From the NCBI GenBank assembly GCA_017398595.1, contig JAFQFR010000009.1, forward strand, positions 1 to 35,602: a stretch of 35,602 bases of DNA. Reading direction: 5' to 3'. This document shows, piece after piece, positions 1-7,293 of this stretch. The DNA is from Clostridia bacterium. GTDB lineage: Bacteria > Bacillota > Clostridia > Oscillospirales > CAG-272. Positions within the stretch are counted from its first letter, which is position 1, and the number at the start of each line of letters is the position of its first letter. A program made the position numbers and the translations under genes. The notes under the pieces are model-generated. The model searched no databases. It saw only the letters and a program-made list of their open reading frames with translations, and was not told where the DNA came from.

Positions 1-179
1 CCCGCCCTTGGTCATCAAGGCGACTCTGACCGATCGCGAATAATGACCTTGTGTTCTGTCGCCTTTCGACCATGCCCACACCACCGCTTGTCATCCCGAG
101 CGTAGCCGAGGGATCTTGTGGTGGTGTGGGCAGGTCGTTGCACCTTGCAAAAGAAGCCGAGGGATCTTGGGCGGAGATG
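1..179. repeat. Interspersed repeat family C, copy 1 (cut by window edge)
   Basis: This stretch matches 35287-35464 in inverted orientation over about 178 bases with only a few differences, and its first 86 or so bases match 11185-11270 directly. The centre (about 75-132) is a core containing ATCCCGAGCGTAGCCGAGGGAT, split here as ATCCCGAGCG and TAGCCGAGGGAT, bracketed by inverted CCCACACCACC and GGTGGTGTGGG arms. No coding capacity is evident. It begins at the window edge, so its true left end is unknown. Confidence 0.85.
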
Positions 180-288
180 CCCGTACATGCGGGAGGGGAG
201 ACGTAATGCGACCGCAGGTCGCTATTCCCCTACGGATGGGTAGAAACCAATTCACCCGCATCGTTAGGCAATATTCTCCCCACTACGC
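180..288. repeat. Fragment of repeat family B plus unassigned sequence
   Basis: Bases 205-234 carry the motif ATGCGACCGCAGGTCGC followed by TATTCCCCTAC. The same motif recurs near 17515-17540 (with GAGACC replacing GCGACC) and at 35560-35587. It is one arm of the family B palindromes. The rest, up to the terminator at 289, holds nothing else I recognise, and no gene is supported between 1 and 344. Confidence 0.6.
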
Positions 289-316
289 AAAAAGGACGGC
301 ATATGCCGTCCTTTTT
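289..316 (-). terminator. Rho-independent terminator of the cell-wall hydrolase gene
   Basis: A perfect 28-base palindrome: AAAAAGGACGGCAT followed by its exact complement, ending in a T run on either strand. It lies about 28 bases past the stop of the leftward hydrolase gene, so it most likely ends that transcript. It could work in both directions. Confidence 0.85.
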
Positions 317-344
317 GTTCACGTATAGCTTTTTTACTTGCGGA

Positions 345-1187
345 TCAATAATAGAATATGTGGTTGCCGATCGTCTCTGCATACGAGCGATTGGCCTCGA
401 TCCAGCTGCCCTTGTTGGCATAATTTGCGCAGAAGAAGAGCGCGTCGTCCACCAGCTCTACGCCTTCCATAGCTGCTTTTGCAGCCAAAACGGCGCTGTC
501 AGTGGGATCGTTGTAAATAGAACCGGTCGCCGCAGGGGTAAACTGCGTGCCGTACTTGCGGTCAAAGATTACGCCGTACACGGTGTCCGGGAAGGAACCG
601 CTCTCGGTGCGGTTGAGCACGACATTTCCGACGGCGATCTGTCCCTCAAAGGGCTCGCCGCGGCTCTCCGCCGAAATGATGCGGGACAGCCAGTAGATCA
701 CGTCTTCATCGTAGAATTCGTCACCGTTTTGAATCGGTGTGGGTTCGCCCGTAAGAACCACAGATCCGGTTGCTCCGTTCCATGCGCACTCGAGCGTATA
801 CGCACGAGCGACCAAACGGATCGGCACATACAGCGTGCCGTTCAGGATAAGATTTTTTGCGATCTCTGCATAGAGAACTCTGTTGTTTGCTATGATATAA
901 TGCTGATCCGCATACGCAGTCATCTGCACGCCGGTTCCCTCGGAAACCGATGCGTTGCTGGCAGCATCCCAGGTAAAGGTCGCTGCGGGATCGATCGCAT
1001 TTACCAAAACGCGGTAGGGGGCGTACGCCGTGCCTGAGATCAGTCTTGCACCGGCGACAGGGGTATCGTTGATAGAAAGTTCAATTGGTTCGCCAATATT
1101 TTCCGAGGCCGCGCAAGTAAATGACATCAGCAAAACAGTGAGCAGGACCGCAACAAAGCAGACCGCCGCTTTTCTGCATGTATTCAT
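345..1187 (-). CDS. SleB/CwlJ-type cell-wall hydrolase with N-terminal stalk domain
   Basis: A secreted 280-aa peptidoglycan hydrolase. Residues 1-27 form a signal peptide (short basic start, then a hydrophobic run ending near CAASEN). Residues 33-130 resemble the copper-amine-oxidase N-terminal-like domain, a non-enzymatic wall-binding fold with the YVPIRLVA motif. Residues 160-280 are a Hydrolase_2 (SleB) domain, with ISAESRGEPFEGQIAVGNV containing the putative catalytic Glu and a VVLNR motif. SleB-family enzymes are lytic transglycosylases acting on spore cortex, but proteins of this two-domain layout are also vegetative. The start at 1187 is chosen because AAGGAGAAGC precedes it; the reading frame extends further upstream without an RBS. 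A sigma-A-like promoter at 1303-1331 argues for vegetative expression. No partner ypeB is adjacent. The family call is firm; the germination role is open. Confidence 0.88.
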   Translation of the reverse strand: MNTCRKAAVCFVAVLLTVLLMSFTCAASENIGEPIELSINDTPVAGARLISGTAYAPYRVLVNAIDPAATFTWDAASNASVSEGTGVQMTAYADQHYIIANNRVLYAEIAKNLILNGTLYVPIRLVARAYTLECAWNGATGSVVLTGEPTPIQNGDEFYDEDVIYWLSRIISAESRGEPFEGQIAVGNVVLNRTESGSFPDTVYGVIFDRKYGTQFTPAATGSIYNDPTDSAVLAAKAAMEGVELVDDALFFCANYANKGSWIEANRSYAETIGNHIFYY

Positions 1188-1302
1188 TTTGCTTCTCCTT
1201 TCAAAATAAGGGTTTATCCGTTGCTTTAAAGCATAATTATTCTTGTCCGGAATGCTCGATTTTGAGCAGGTTGTGCACGTTCTTCCCGACAAAACATTTA
1301 CG

Positions 1303-1331
1303 ATAGTACCACATAAGTTCGATTTTGTCAA
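1303..1331 (-). promoter_or_regulatory. Sigma-A promoter of the cell-wall hydrolase
   Basis: Read on the minus strand, TTGACA (1331-1326), a 17-base spacer and TACTAT (1308-1303). This predicts a transcript start near 1296 and an untranslated leader of about 110 bases. The leader contains small self-complementary segments (for example GCTCAAAATCGAGC) but no riboswitch I recognise. Confidence 0.7.
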
Positions 1332-1748
1332 CACTTTTTTGCAAATTTTGATTTTGGCGCGCTTTATCATACATCCGGATTGTTGCCCGCGAATTTGATT
1401 TTTATACATACATACTATATATTTTTTCAGTTTTTCATATTCGCGTATCCGCACACATACCTAAAATTTCCTATGAAAAAGAGAGAAGGGCAGTTTTGCC
1501 GTTTTCGGTTTTGCCGCGGAACAGTAAACGGTATTTTCGGGCACAAAATTCGCTCGGTTTCCCGCGGCGCTGAAAATTTCCTTCTTTTTATTATATATAT
1601 GTTTGTACGGAAGATATTACCGATGCACGGAGCGCGCACGGATGCCAAGCGGATTGCCTCCGGCAGGATTAGACACGATTATACAAAATCATATTTTCCT
1701 ATATGTAGTCGTCATGACCGCCATACCGCAAGATATAGTGGCTCCGAA
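1332..1748. other. Gene-free AT-rich intergenic stretch
   Basis: About 400 bases between the hydrolase promoter and the parS sites. Open frames here have no RBS and no recognisable protein features. The only structure seen is a pair of complementary GCCGCGGA and TCCCGCGGC segments near 1513 and 1560. I see no gene. Confidence 0.5.
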
Positions 1749-1764
1749 TGTTTCACGTGAAACA
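1749..1764. other. parS: parS site 1
   Basis: The 16-base palindrome TGTTTCACGTGAAACA matches the Firmicute parS consensus exactly. ParB binds this site, loads as a CTP-dependent clamp and slides onto flanking DNA. It lies 164 bases upstream of parA. Confidence 0.95.
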
Positions 1765-1792
1765 TTTGTAGCTGCACCGATCGCCTGTTCCA

Positions 1793-1808
1793 TGTTTCAC
1801 GTGAAACA
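1793..1808. other. parS: parS site 2
   Basis: A second exact TGTTTCACGTGAAACA, centred 44 bases from the first, just upstream of the parA promoter. Occupancy by ParB could also repress or tune parAB transcription, since the site ends 47 bases before the -35 element. Confidence 0.95.
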
Positions 1809-1854
1809 TTTCTGAATTTTCGCTTAAAATTCACACGTTTTCTTCCCACAGCGG

Positions 1855-1883
1855 TTGACTTGCGCACTTACGGATGCTATAAT
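1855..1883 (+). promoter_or_regulatory. Sigma-A promoter of the parAB operon
   Basis: TTGACT (1855-1860), a 17-base spacer and TATAAT (1878-1883): a near-perfect vegetative promoter. Transcription is expected to start near 1890, giving a leader of about 23 bases. Confidence 0.9.
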
Positions 1884-1912
1884 AGGTACAGCAAATAAAA
1901 TTGGAGGAAACC

Positions 1913-2674
1913 ATGGGAAAAATCATCGCTTTTGCCAACCAAAAAGGCGGCGTGGGCAAGACCACATCCGCAGTCAACATTGCCGCATCCGTAGGCATCC
2001 TTGGCAAAAAAGTACTCTTGATCGACCTCGACCCGCAGGGCAATACCACCAGCGGCGTTGGTATCAATAAAAAGAATCTGAAAGCAACCTCCTACGAACT
2101 GCTCATCCACGAGACTACCGCGGATAAAGCAGTCATCCAAACCGAATTTAAAAATCTTTCGGTCATCCCATCGAATATCTCCCTCGCAGGTGCGGAATTT
2201 GATCTGTATCAGCTCGACAACAGGGAATACCGCCTCAAAGATCAGCTCAATCAGATCAAAGACAACTACGATTATATCTTCATCGACTGCCCGCCTTCGC
2301 TCGGCATGATCACCGTCAATGCGCTCGCCGCAGCCGATGCCGTAATTATCCCCATGCAGTGCGAATACTACGCGCTCGAGGGACTTTCGCAGTTGATGCT
2401 CACCATCCGCAAGATCAAGCAGCTCTACAATCCCGAGCTTGAGATCTGCGGCATCCTCATCACGATGTTCAACGGACGTCTCATTCTCACGATGCAGGTC
2501 ATCTCCGAGCTGAAAAAATACTACTCGGATAAGCTGTTCAAGACTCCCGTTTCGAGAAACGTGCGCCTGAGCGAAGCGCCCAGCTTCGGCACGCCGGTTT
2601 ATTACCACGACAAGTCCTCCAAGGGCTCCAAAGAGTATCTCGACGTTGCAAAAGAGCTTTTGGAACGTATTTAA
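1913..2674 (+). CDS. parA: Chromosome partitioning ATPase ParA (Soj)
   Basis: A 253-aa ParA/MinD-superfamily ATPase that works with ParB to segregate origins and, in Bacillus, to regulate DnaA. The deviant Walker A motif KGGVGKTT lies at residues 11-18 with its signature first Lys. IDLDPQGN follows near 40-47 (Walker A'), and DCPPSLG near 120 is Walker B. I chose ATG at 1913 because GGAGG sits 5-6 bases upstream; an upstream in-frame TTG at 1901 falls inside the RBS region and is rejected. The length is normal for Soj. It is the first gene of an operon with parB, 34 bases downstream. Confidence 0.97.
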   Translation: MGKIIAFANQKGGVGKTTSAVNIAASVGILGKKVLLIDLDPQGNTTSGVGINKKNLKATSYELLIHETTADKAVIQTEFKNLSVIPSNISLAGAEFDLYQLDNREYRLKDQLNQIKDNYDYIFIDCPPSLGMITVNALAAADAVIIPMQCEYYALEGLSQLMLTIRKIKQLYNPELEICGILITMFNGRLILTMQVISELKKYYSDKLFKTPVSRNVRLSEAPSFGTPVYYHDKSSKGSKEYLDVAKELLERI

Positions 2675-2708
2675 TCATTGAAATATCATATAAGGACGGA
2701 ATACAGAC

Positions 2709-3593
2709 ATGGCAAAAGGTGCGAACGGTCTCGGAAAGGGCTTTGATACCATATTTTACGACAACACGGTAGAGGAGAAAAGCGGCGTTACCAAGCTCCG
2801 CATCTCGCAGATCGAGCCCAAGGCAGATCAGCCTCGCCGCATTTTTGAAGGCGAAGCGCTGGCAGAGCTGGCGGATTCGATCTCGGCACACGGCGTATTA
2901 CAGCCGCTTTTGGTGCGCGAGATCGCCGACGGTCACTATCAGATCATCGCAGGCGAGCGCCGTTACCGCGCTTCCAAGATGGCAGGACTGTCCGAAGTAC
3001 CGGTCATCGTCCTCGACAAAGACGATATTGAAGCGGCGCAGATCTCCCTCATCGAAAATATTCAGCGTGAAGATCTCAACCCGATTGAAGAAGCGCAGGC
3101 ATACCGCGCGCTGATCCAAAGCTACGATCTCACGCAGGAAGAAGTCTCCCTCAAGGTCGGAAAGGGCAGAAGCACGATCACGAACGCACTGCGCCTGCTC
3201 GATCTCTCGGACGACGTCATTGCGATGCTGAACGCGGGCGAGCTATCCGCGGGACATGCACGCGCACTGCTTTCGCTCAAAGATAAGCGCAAAGAAGTAC
3301 CCGTCGCGGCAAAGATCGCTGCGCAGGGACTCTCCGTGCGTGCGGCGGAAGACCTTGTCCGTAAGGAAAACAAGCTGACGCAAAAAGAAGAAGCCGAGGA
3401 CGAAAAAGTGCCCGAGATCGGTCTCGAGATCGATTATTATGCCGAACTCTCCAAAAAAGCCATGGATCTGATCGGCAGACGCGTAAAAATCAATCACAAA
3501 GGTGTTTCCAAGAGCATCTCCGTCTCCTTTGAGGACAACGAAGACCTCGAAATCCTGCTCAAAAAACTCTGCGGAAACGATATTATTGAGTAA
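2709..3593 (+). CDS. parB: Chromosome partitioning protein ParB (Spo0J)
   Basis: A 294-aa parS-binding CTPase clamp. The N-terminal ParB/Srx domain has the CTP-binding GERRYR motif at residues 82-87, followed by ENIQREDLNPIEEA. A helix-turn-helix (LTQEEVSLKVGKGRSTITN, about 136-154) provides specific parS contact. The last 70 residues fit the dimerisation domain. Two exact parS sites lie just upstream of its operon. In sporulating relatives Spo0J also loads SMC and helps orient the origin for axial filament formation. Length and motif order are normal. Confidence 0.97.
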   Translation: MAKGANGLGKGFDTIFYDNTVEEKSGVTKLRISQIEPKADQPRRIFEGEALAELADSISAHGVLQPLLVREIADGHYQIIAGERRYRASKMAGLSEVPVIVLDKDDIEAAQISLIENIQREDLNPIEEAQAYRALIQSYDLTQEEVSLKVGKGRSTITNALRLLDLSDDVIAMLNAGELSAGHARALLSLKDKRKEVPVAAKIAAQGLSVRAAEDLVRKENKLTQKEEAEDEKVPEIGLEIDYYAELSKKAMDLIGRRVKINHKGVSKSISVSFEDNEDLEILLKKLCGNDIIE

Positions 3594-3638
3594 AGCAACG
3601 TAATTGCAGAGATTTCTGCTGAAAAAGGAGGAGCGCAA

Positions 3639-4181
3639 ATGGATTTTCAATATCTTTGGGAAGGACTCAAGGAGTACTACACCGAAACCTATTTATCGCC
3701 CGACCTCTCGGGCATCACGAGCTTTGACACGACCGATGTACAGCGCTTTTTGCCCACGATGATCGTAGGTATCTGCATGGGTATTTTTCTGGCTGTCTGC
3801 TTCTCCTACTACCACGGGCAGTACCTCGGCAAAGTCGTGCGGCGTCTGTACAAGCTGGATGCTTTTTCACCCGAATGTGCAAAACCGCTCTCCGAGATCG
3901 GCTGTGACTCGCTTTTGATCCGCAGTGCGCTCCGCCGCGAGACGGTGCTCTCCAAATATGTAAAGACCGCAGGCGACGTGAGATCCAAGGATGCACGCTT
4001 TTACATCCTCGAAGAGCAAAAATACATCGCAGACAAGCGCTTCAAAGAAGTACGCGGCGGAATACTGACACTGCCGCTTGCGTTTATTATCTGTACCACG
4101 GCATGTCTGATCCTGTTGTACTTCGTCCCCGATGTTTTGCAGCTTGCCGACAACCTCTACAATATGCTGAAGCCGGAATAA
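3639..4181 (+). CDS. Two-helix membrane protein of unknown function, parAB operon
   Basis: A 180-aa protein I do not recognise. It has one hydrophobic helix at about residues 38-60 and another at about 141-164, with an 80-residue charged segment between them (RRETVLSKYVKTAGDVRSK region) and short tails. A strong AAAGGAGGAG RBS precedes the ATG. It starts 45 bases after parB and ends 17 bases before the MORN protein, so co-transcription with parAB is likely. The topology suggests both ends on one side and the central domain on the other. A link to origin anchoring or cell-envelope work is possible from context only. Confidence 0.75.
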   Translation: MDFQYLWEGLKEYYTETYLSPDLSGITSFDTTDVQRFLPTMIVGICMGIFLAVCFSYYHGQYLGKVVRRLYKLDAFSPECAKPLSEIGCDSLLIRSALRRETVLSKYVKTAGDVRSKDARFYILEEQKYIADKRFKEVRGGILTLPLAFIICTTACLILLYFVPDVLQLADNLYNMLKPE

Positions 4182-4198
4182 TATATAAGGAATAAAAA

Positions 4199-5374
4199 AT
4201 GAGTAAAAACGAAGAATACACGCCGATGACACCGGCACAGCGCGCTGCGCTTGCCGATGCGCGCGAAACACAGGCACAAAATCGCCGCCGCGCCGTGCAG
4301 AGCAACACGCAGGCGACCGCGCCGCGTGCCGCCGCACCGCAAAGACCTGCGCAAACCGTCCCGCAGCAGAAACCTGCGCAGACACAGCGGCAAACTTCCA
4401 ACGCATCTGCCGCGCAGACAGCGGAATATCCGCGCCAACCGCGCACTGCACAGGGCAATGCACCGCAGAAAAACGTTCAAAAACGCCCTGCCACACCCCA
4501 AAACGCGCCGAAAAAAGAGGATACCAACGAGTTTCCGACCTATGTGCGCGCCGGCAAAGGCGGTTACCGTCCGCCCAAGGTAAAGACGCGCCGTGTTTCC
4601 AGACAGCGCCGCCGCAAGTTAGATCCCCGTTTCAAGGCGGTTTTGCTCGCCGTCGGTGCGCTGGTACTGCTCTTTATCATTCTGCTCGCGTGCGGTGTCC
4701 GCTATACCAAAACGCCGCTAGCGGGTGACGCGGAGATCCGTTTCTTCGGCATCGTCAAGGACGGCGTGGCACAAAACGGCTGGCTCTCCTACAGCGAGGG
4801 CACCCGCGGCAGTTTGAAAGACGGAAACACCATCGAATATGCCGACGGCAGTGTGTATACGGGCAGTCTCATCGACTGCAAGCGCTCGGGACAGGGTACG
4901 TTCACCTATGCCAACGGCGATGTGTATGTCGGTTCGTTCCTCGAAGATGAGATGAACGGACAGGGCACATTGACCTACGCAAACGGCGACAAATACGAGG
5001 GCACGTTCCAAAACGGCATGCGCTCGGGACAGGGCACCTTGACCTATGCGGACGGCAGCACCTATGTGGGCGCATTTGCCGAGGATCGCAAGAACGGCGA
5101 GGGCACCTACACGAGCGGCAACACACTTTTTGTGGGAAATTATGTAAATGACATCAAGGAAGGCTACGGCGAACAGACCTTCTCCAACGGCGACACCTAC
5201 AAGGGCGAGTACAAAAACGACATGCGCAACGGCGAGGGCACCTATACCTTTGCCAACGGCGAAGTGTACACCGGCAATTTCAAGGACAACCAGATGTATG
5301 GACAGGGCACTTTCACATGGCCCAGCGGACGCACCACTTCCGGTTGGTTTGAAAACGGCGTAATTGTGAATTAA
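4199..5374 (+). CDS. Membrane-anchored MORN-repeat protein
   Basis: A 391-aa protein in three parts. Residues 1-140 are a low-complexity Ala/Gln/Pro/Arg-rich tail ending in a strongly basic stretch (KVKTRRVSRQRRRK). Residues 147-166 are a single transmembrane helix. From about 220 to the end there are seven MORN repeats of 22-23 residues, with the pattern YxGxFxxxxxxGxGTxTYANG. The positive-inside rule puts the basic tail in the cytoplasm and the MORN sheet outside. MORN repeats are scaffolds that bind lipids or proteins; no enzyme motif is visible. It is the last gene of the parAB transcript and is followed by a terminator. Its role is unknown. Confidence 0.85.
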   Translation: MSKNEEYTPMTPAQRAALADARETQAQNRRRAVQSNTQATAPRAAAPQRPAQTVPQQKPAQTQRQTSNASAAQTAEYPRQPRTAQGNAPQKNVQKRPATPQNAPKKEDTNEFPTYVRAGKGGYRPPKVKTRRVSRQRRRKLDPRFKAVLLAVGALVLLFIILLACGVRYTKTPLAGDAEIRFFGIVKDGVAQNGWLSYSEGTRGSLKDGNTIEYADGSVYTGSLIDCKRSGQGTFTYANGDVYVGSFLEDEMNGQGTLTYANGDKYEGTFQNGMRSGQGTLTYADGSTYVGAFAEDRKNGEGTYTSGNTLFVGNYVNDIKEGYGEQTFSNGDTYKGEYKNDMRNGEGTYTFANGEVYTGNFKDNQMYGQGTFTWPSGRTTSGWFENGVIVN

Positions 5375-5386
5375 AAATAAAGAGAA

Positions 5387-5420
5387 GCGGGGGAAACTTT
5401 TTATAAAAAGTTTCCCCCGC
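5387..5420. repeat. Long hairpin after the MORN gene
   Basis: A 15-bp stem (GCGGGGGAAACTTTT with its complement) and a 4-base loop, 13 bases past the MORN stop. A related hairpin lies at 11651-11686 beyond spoIIE. It may protect the 3' end or act as a weak terminator, since no T run follows. Confidence 0.6.
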
Positions 5421-5488
5421 ACCCCTTTCAAAAATTTTGAAAAAGGAAAAGGCTGTAGCCATATCTTTTTTCAAAAGTTTTACGGGGG

Positions 5489-5525
5489 TGTGGGGGCGGT
5501 TTTTCAAAAACGCCCCCACATTTTT
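5489..5525 (+). terminator. Terminator of the parAB-MORN operon
   Basis: A GC-rich stem (TGTGGGGGCG pairing with CGCCCCCACA across a TTTTT/AAAAA inner stem) followed directly by TTTTT. It is the clearest stop signal between the MORN gene and spoVAC. Confidence 0.75.
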
Positions 5526-5526
5526 C

Positions 5527-5555
5527 GCATAGAATTGCATCTTTCTGCCATACTA
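5527..5555 (+). promoter_or_regulatory. Probable sigma-G promoter of spoVAC
   Basis: GCATA (5527-5531), a 17-base spacer and CATACTA (5549-5555). This fits the Bacillus sigma-G pattern (GHATR, about 18 bases, CATNHTA). In B. subtilis spoVA is transcribed by sigma-G in the forespore, so the match makes biological sense. The MITE-like element begins at 5557, two bases after the -10, so the transcript would start inside the element. Confidence 0.6.
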
Positions 5556-5556
5556 A

Positions 5557-5839
5557 CTGTAGTTGAAGAGAGTCGAGTACGACAGCCTCTCGCCGATTGT
5601 TTTTTGCATCTTTCGCCGTGGCGAATCTTGCAATGTCCGCACATTACTGCACTTCGCCCCAACAAAATCTGCTAAAAAACAATTCGGCGAGAGGTGCGAA
5701 GCAGTCTTTGCGGAGCAAAAATTTGTTCCGACAAGGGAAAAGTTCGCAGTAATATGCGGATATTACAAGAAATTTTGCCGATGACGGAGCGGATTTTTGC
5801 CCGCAAGGACCTATCGTACTCGACTCTCTTCAACTACAG
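5557..5839. mobile_element. MITE-like element with 26-bp perfect terminal inverted repeats
   Basis: Bases 5557-5582 and 5814-5839 are exact reverse complements (26 of 26; the ends read CTGTAGTTGAAGAGAG). Inside, CTCTCGCCGATTG near 5587 pairs with CAATTCGGCGAGAG near 5681, and GTCCGCACATTACTGC near 5636 pairs imperfectly with GCAGTAATATGCGGA near 5745, so the transcript could fold into a branched structure. No transposase frame is present, so it would be non-autonomous. The right end lies 3 bases from the spoVAC ribosome-binding site. No target-site duplication is obvious. Confidence 0.8.
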
Positions 5840-5856
5840 AAAGGAGCAATCTACGA

Positions 5857-6303
5857 ATGGATATTAACAAGGAAGAATACAAACAATACGTAAAAAAGAC
5901 GGCGCCGAAGTCGCCGATCTTCAAAAACTGCTGTCTCGCCTTTGTGTTCGGCGGCGGCATCTGCGTGCTCGGGCAGCTTCTATTTGACCTGTACCAAAAC
6001 GTCACAAGCTACGACAAGGACAACTGCTACGCGCTCGTTTCCATCACGCTGATCTTCCTCGCGGCGCTGCTCACGGGCATCGGCGTGTTCGACAACATCG
6101 CAAAGTACGCGGGCGCGGGCACGCTCGTCCCCGTCACGGGTTTTGCAAACTCGGTCGTCTCCCCCGCCATCGACACCAAGGCAGAGGGCTTTATCCTCGG
6201 CGTCGGCGCGAAAATCTTCACCGTCGCAGGCCCTGTCATCCTGTACGGCATCCTCTCCGGCGCCGTCTACGGCGTCATCCTGTGGATCATGGAAATGGTG
6301 TAA
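5857..6303 (+). CDS. spoVAC: Stage V sporulation protein AC
   Basis: A 148-aa integral membrane protein of the SpoVA family that moves dipicolinic acid into the forespore and releases it at germination; the Bacillus SpoVAC acts as a mechanosensitive channel. The hallmark stretch AGAGTLVPVTGFANSVVSPA lies at about residues 87-106, followed by EGFILGVGAKIFTVAGPVI. Four or so hydrophobic helices are visible. ATG at 5857 is chosen for the AAAGGAG 8 bases upstream; an upstream extension of the frame runs into the MITE repeat. spoVAD and spoVAE normally follow directly, but here they begin 2.7 kb downstream. Confidence 0.95.
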   Translation: MDINKEEYKQYVKKTAPKSPIFKNCCLAFVFGGGICVLGQLLFDLYQNVTSYDKDNCYALVSITLIFLAALLTGIGVFDNIAKYAGAGTLVPVTGFANSVVSPAIDTKAEGFILGVGAKIFTVAGPVILYGILSGAVYGVILWIMEMV

Positions 6304-6306
6304 AAC

Positions 6307-6336
6307 AAAAAAGGCTTGCCGATGGCAAGCCTTTTT
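6307..6336. terminator. Bidirectional terminator between spoVAC and the lipoprotein gene
   Basis: AAGGCTTGCC, loop GAT, GGCAAGCCTT, with A and T runs on either side. It serves convergent genes on both strands. The same stem core (GGCTTGC/GCAAGCC) recurs at 6894-6913 and 7606-7624. Confidence 0.85.
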
Positions 6337-6673
6337 ATTCTTCATAACAAACTTTACAAGGCGTGTACCCCGCGCTCATGGCGCAAGCCTTGGCGACTTG
6401 TCGCGGATTCATCATATTGCTGCAGTCAGCTTTGCAATGATATTTTGTGCCCGCCTGCGTGATCCAAACCATCTCATCATCCGCGGAAGAATTTCCGCAA
6501 GGTAATGTTGTCGTTTCGGCGGGTTGCGCTTCTTCGGTTATTGCATCCACATGGATTTCTTGCTGCACAGAAACGGCTGTTGTTGCATCCGCAAATGCAT
6601 CCTTACAACCGACAAAAATGCATGCGGAGAGAAATGCCAAAAGAACTACTGCCAAAGACGCTGTTTTTTTCAT
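6335..6673 (-). CDS. Small lipoprotein with C-terminal Cys-cluster domain
   Basis: A 112-aa predicted lipoprotein. A basic start (MKKTA) and hydrophobic stretch lead to a lipobox (FVGC), so it should be exported and lipidated. After a Thr/Ala/Glu linker, the last 45 residues carry KYHCKADCSNM and GYTPCKVC. This Cys/His pattern resembles the small Ada-type zinc-binding module found at the tails of many clostridial surface proteins. The start at 6673 is picked for the signal peptide; the frame extends 16 codons upstream. Function unknown. It is convergent with spoVAC and shares its terminator. Confidence 0.7.
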   Translation of the reverse strand: MKKTASLAVVLLAFLSACIFVGCKDAFADATTAVSVQQEIHVDAITEEAQPAETTTLPCGNSSADDEMVWITQAGTKYHCKADCSNMMNPRQVAKACAMSAGYTPCKVCYEE

Positions 6674-6743
6674 CACAATGCCCCCAAACAATAAAAAAAG
6701 TGCGCAGCCGAAACCGCGCACTGAAAAACGCAGCTTCGTACTG

Positions 6744-6841
6744 TTGCGACACAGTCATCCCCAAACGGCATGTTAACAAAGCATACATTTTTACCAATAG
6801 TAAATGTATGCCGTTTGGTGGTATATTAAACTGTGTCGCAA
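6744..6841. repeat. Nested imperfect palindrome, about 98 bp
   Basis: The outer arms TTGCGACACAGT (6744-6755) and ACTGTGTCGCAA (6830-6841) are exact inverted repeats. Inside, CCAAACGGCA pairs with TGCCGTTTGG and CATACATTT with AAATGTATG. It lies between the lipoprotein gene and the doc gene and has no reading frame. It could be a small MITE or a structured leader of the leftward lipoprotein transcript. Confidence 0.7.
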
Positions 6842-6891
6842 GATAATCATAGCATAAACATTCTGAAAATGCAAGAGCTTCCATAAAAGAT

Positions 6892-6917
6892 AAAGGCTTG
6901 CCGAAGCAAGCCTATTT
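6892..6917 (-). terminator. Terminator after the doc gene
   Basis: Stem AGGCTTGC, loop CGAA, GCAAGCCT, flanked by A-rich DNA which reads as a T-rich tail on the minus strand. It abuts the stop of the leftward toxin gene. Confidence 0.7.
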
Positions 6918-7293
6918 ACGTTTGGTGTTGCTTGATCCAATTCAAAACAGCAGAATACTCCCATGCGCCGCTTGCGACGGACAAACCCACTTCTACCAGC
7001 TCGACTTGTGTATAGTCGAGATCCACACCGTTCAGTTTCAAGGTCATCAGCATAACAAATACGCCGATTCTTTTGTTTCCATCTACAAAAGCATGATTAT
7101 TCACCAGCGCATACAGCAATCTTGCGGCTTTTTCCTCGATCGTAGGATAGGCTTCTTCTTCACCAAAGCTCCCCTGTGCACTATATACCGCCGATTCAAG
7201 CAGTCCCATATCCCGCAAACCATCGCTGCCGCCGGTGCGTTCGATCAGCTTTGCATGCAGAGAAATAATTTCATCCACCGTCAGCAAAATCAT
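6916..7293 (-). CDS. doc: Death-on-curing (Doc/Fic family) toxin
   Basis: A 125-aa Fic-fold protein. The catalytic-loop motif HAFVDGNKRIG lies at residues 67-77, with Lys where true Fic AMPylators have Gly, as in Doc proteins. Phage P1 Doc phosphorylates EF-Tu and stalls translation. The N-terminal TVDEIISLHAKLIERTGGSDG segment is typical of the family. It overlaps the upstream antitoxin by 4 bases (ATGA), so the pair is translationally coupled. It sits inside the split spoVA locus, on the strand opposite to the spo genes. All key residues appear intact. Confidence 0.9.
   Translation of the reverse strand: MILLTVDEIISLHAKLIERTGGSDGLRDMGLLESAVYSAQGSFGEEEAYPTIEEKAARLLYALVNNHAFVDGNKRIGVFVMLMTLKLNGVDLDYTQVELVEVGLSVASGAWEYSAVLNWIKQHQT

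Noticed and set aside
303..1037. Long plus-strand frame opposite the cell-wall hydrolase
   Set aside because: It is antisense to a clear signal-peptide plus SleB-domain gene, has no RBS and no recognisable protein features.
1188..1302. c-di-AMP (ydaO-type) riboswitch in the hydrolase leader
   Set aside because: Such switches often precede cell-wall hydrolases, but the leader is short and I cannot find the conserved ydaO core blocks.
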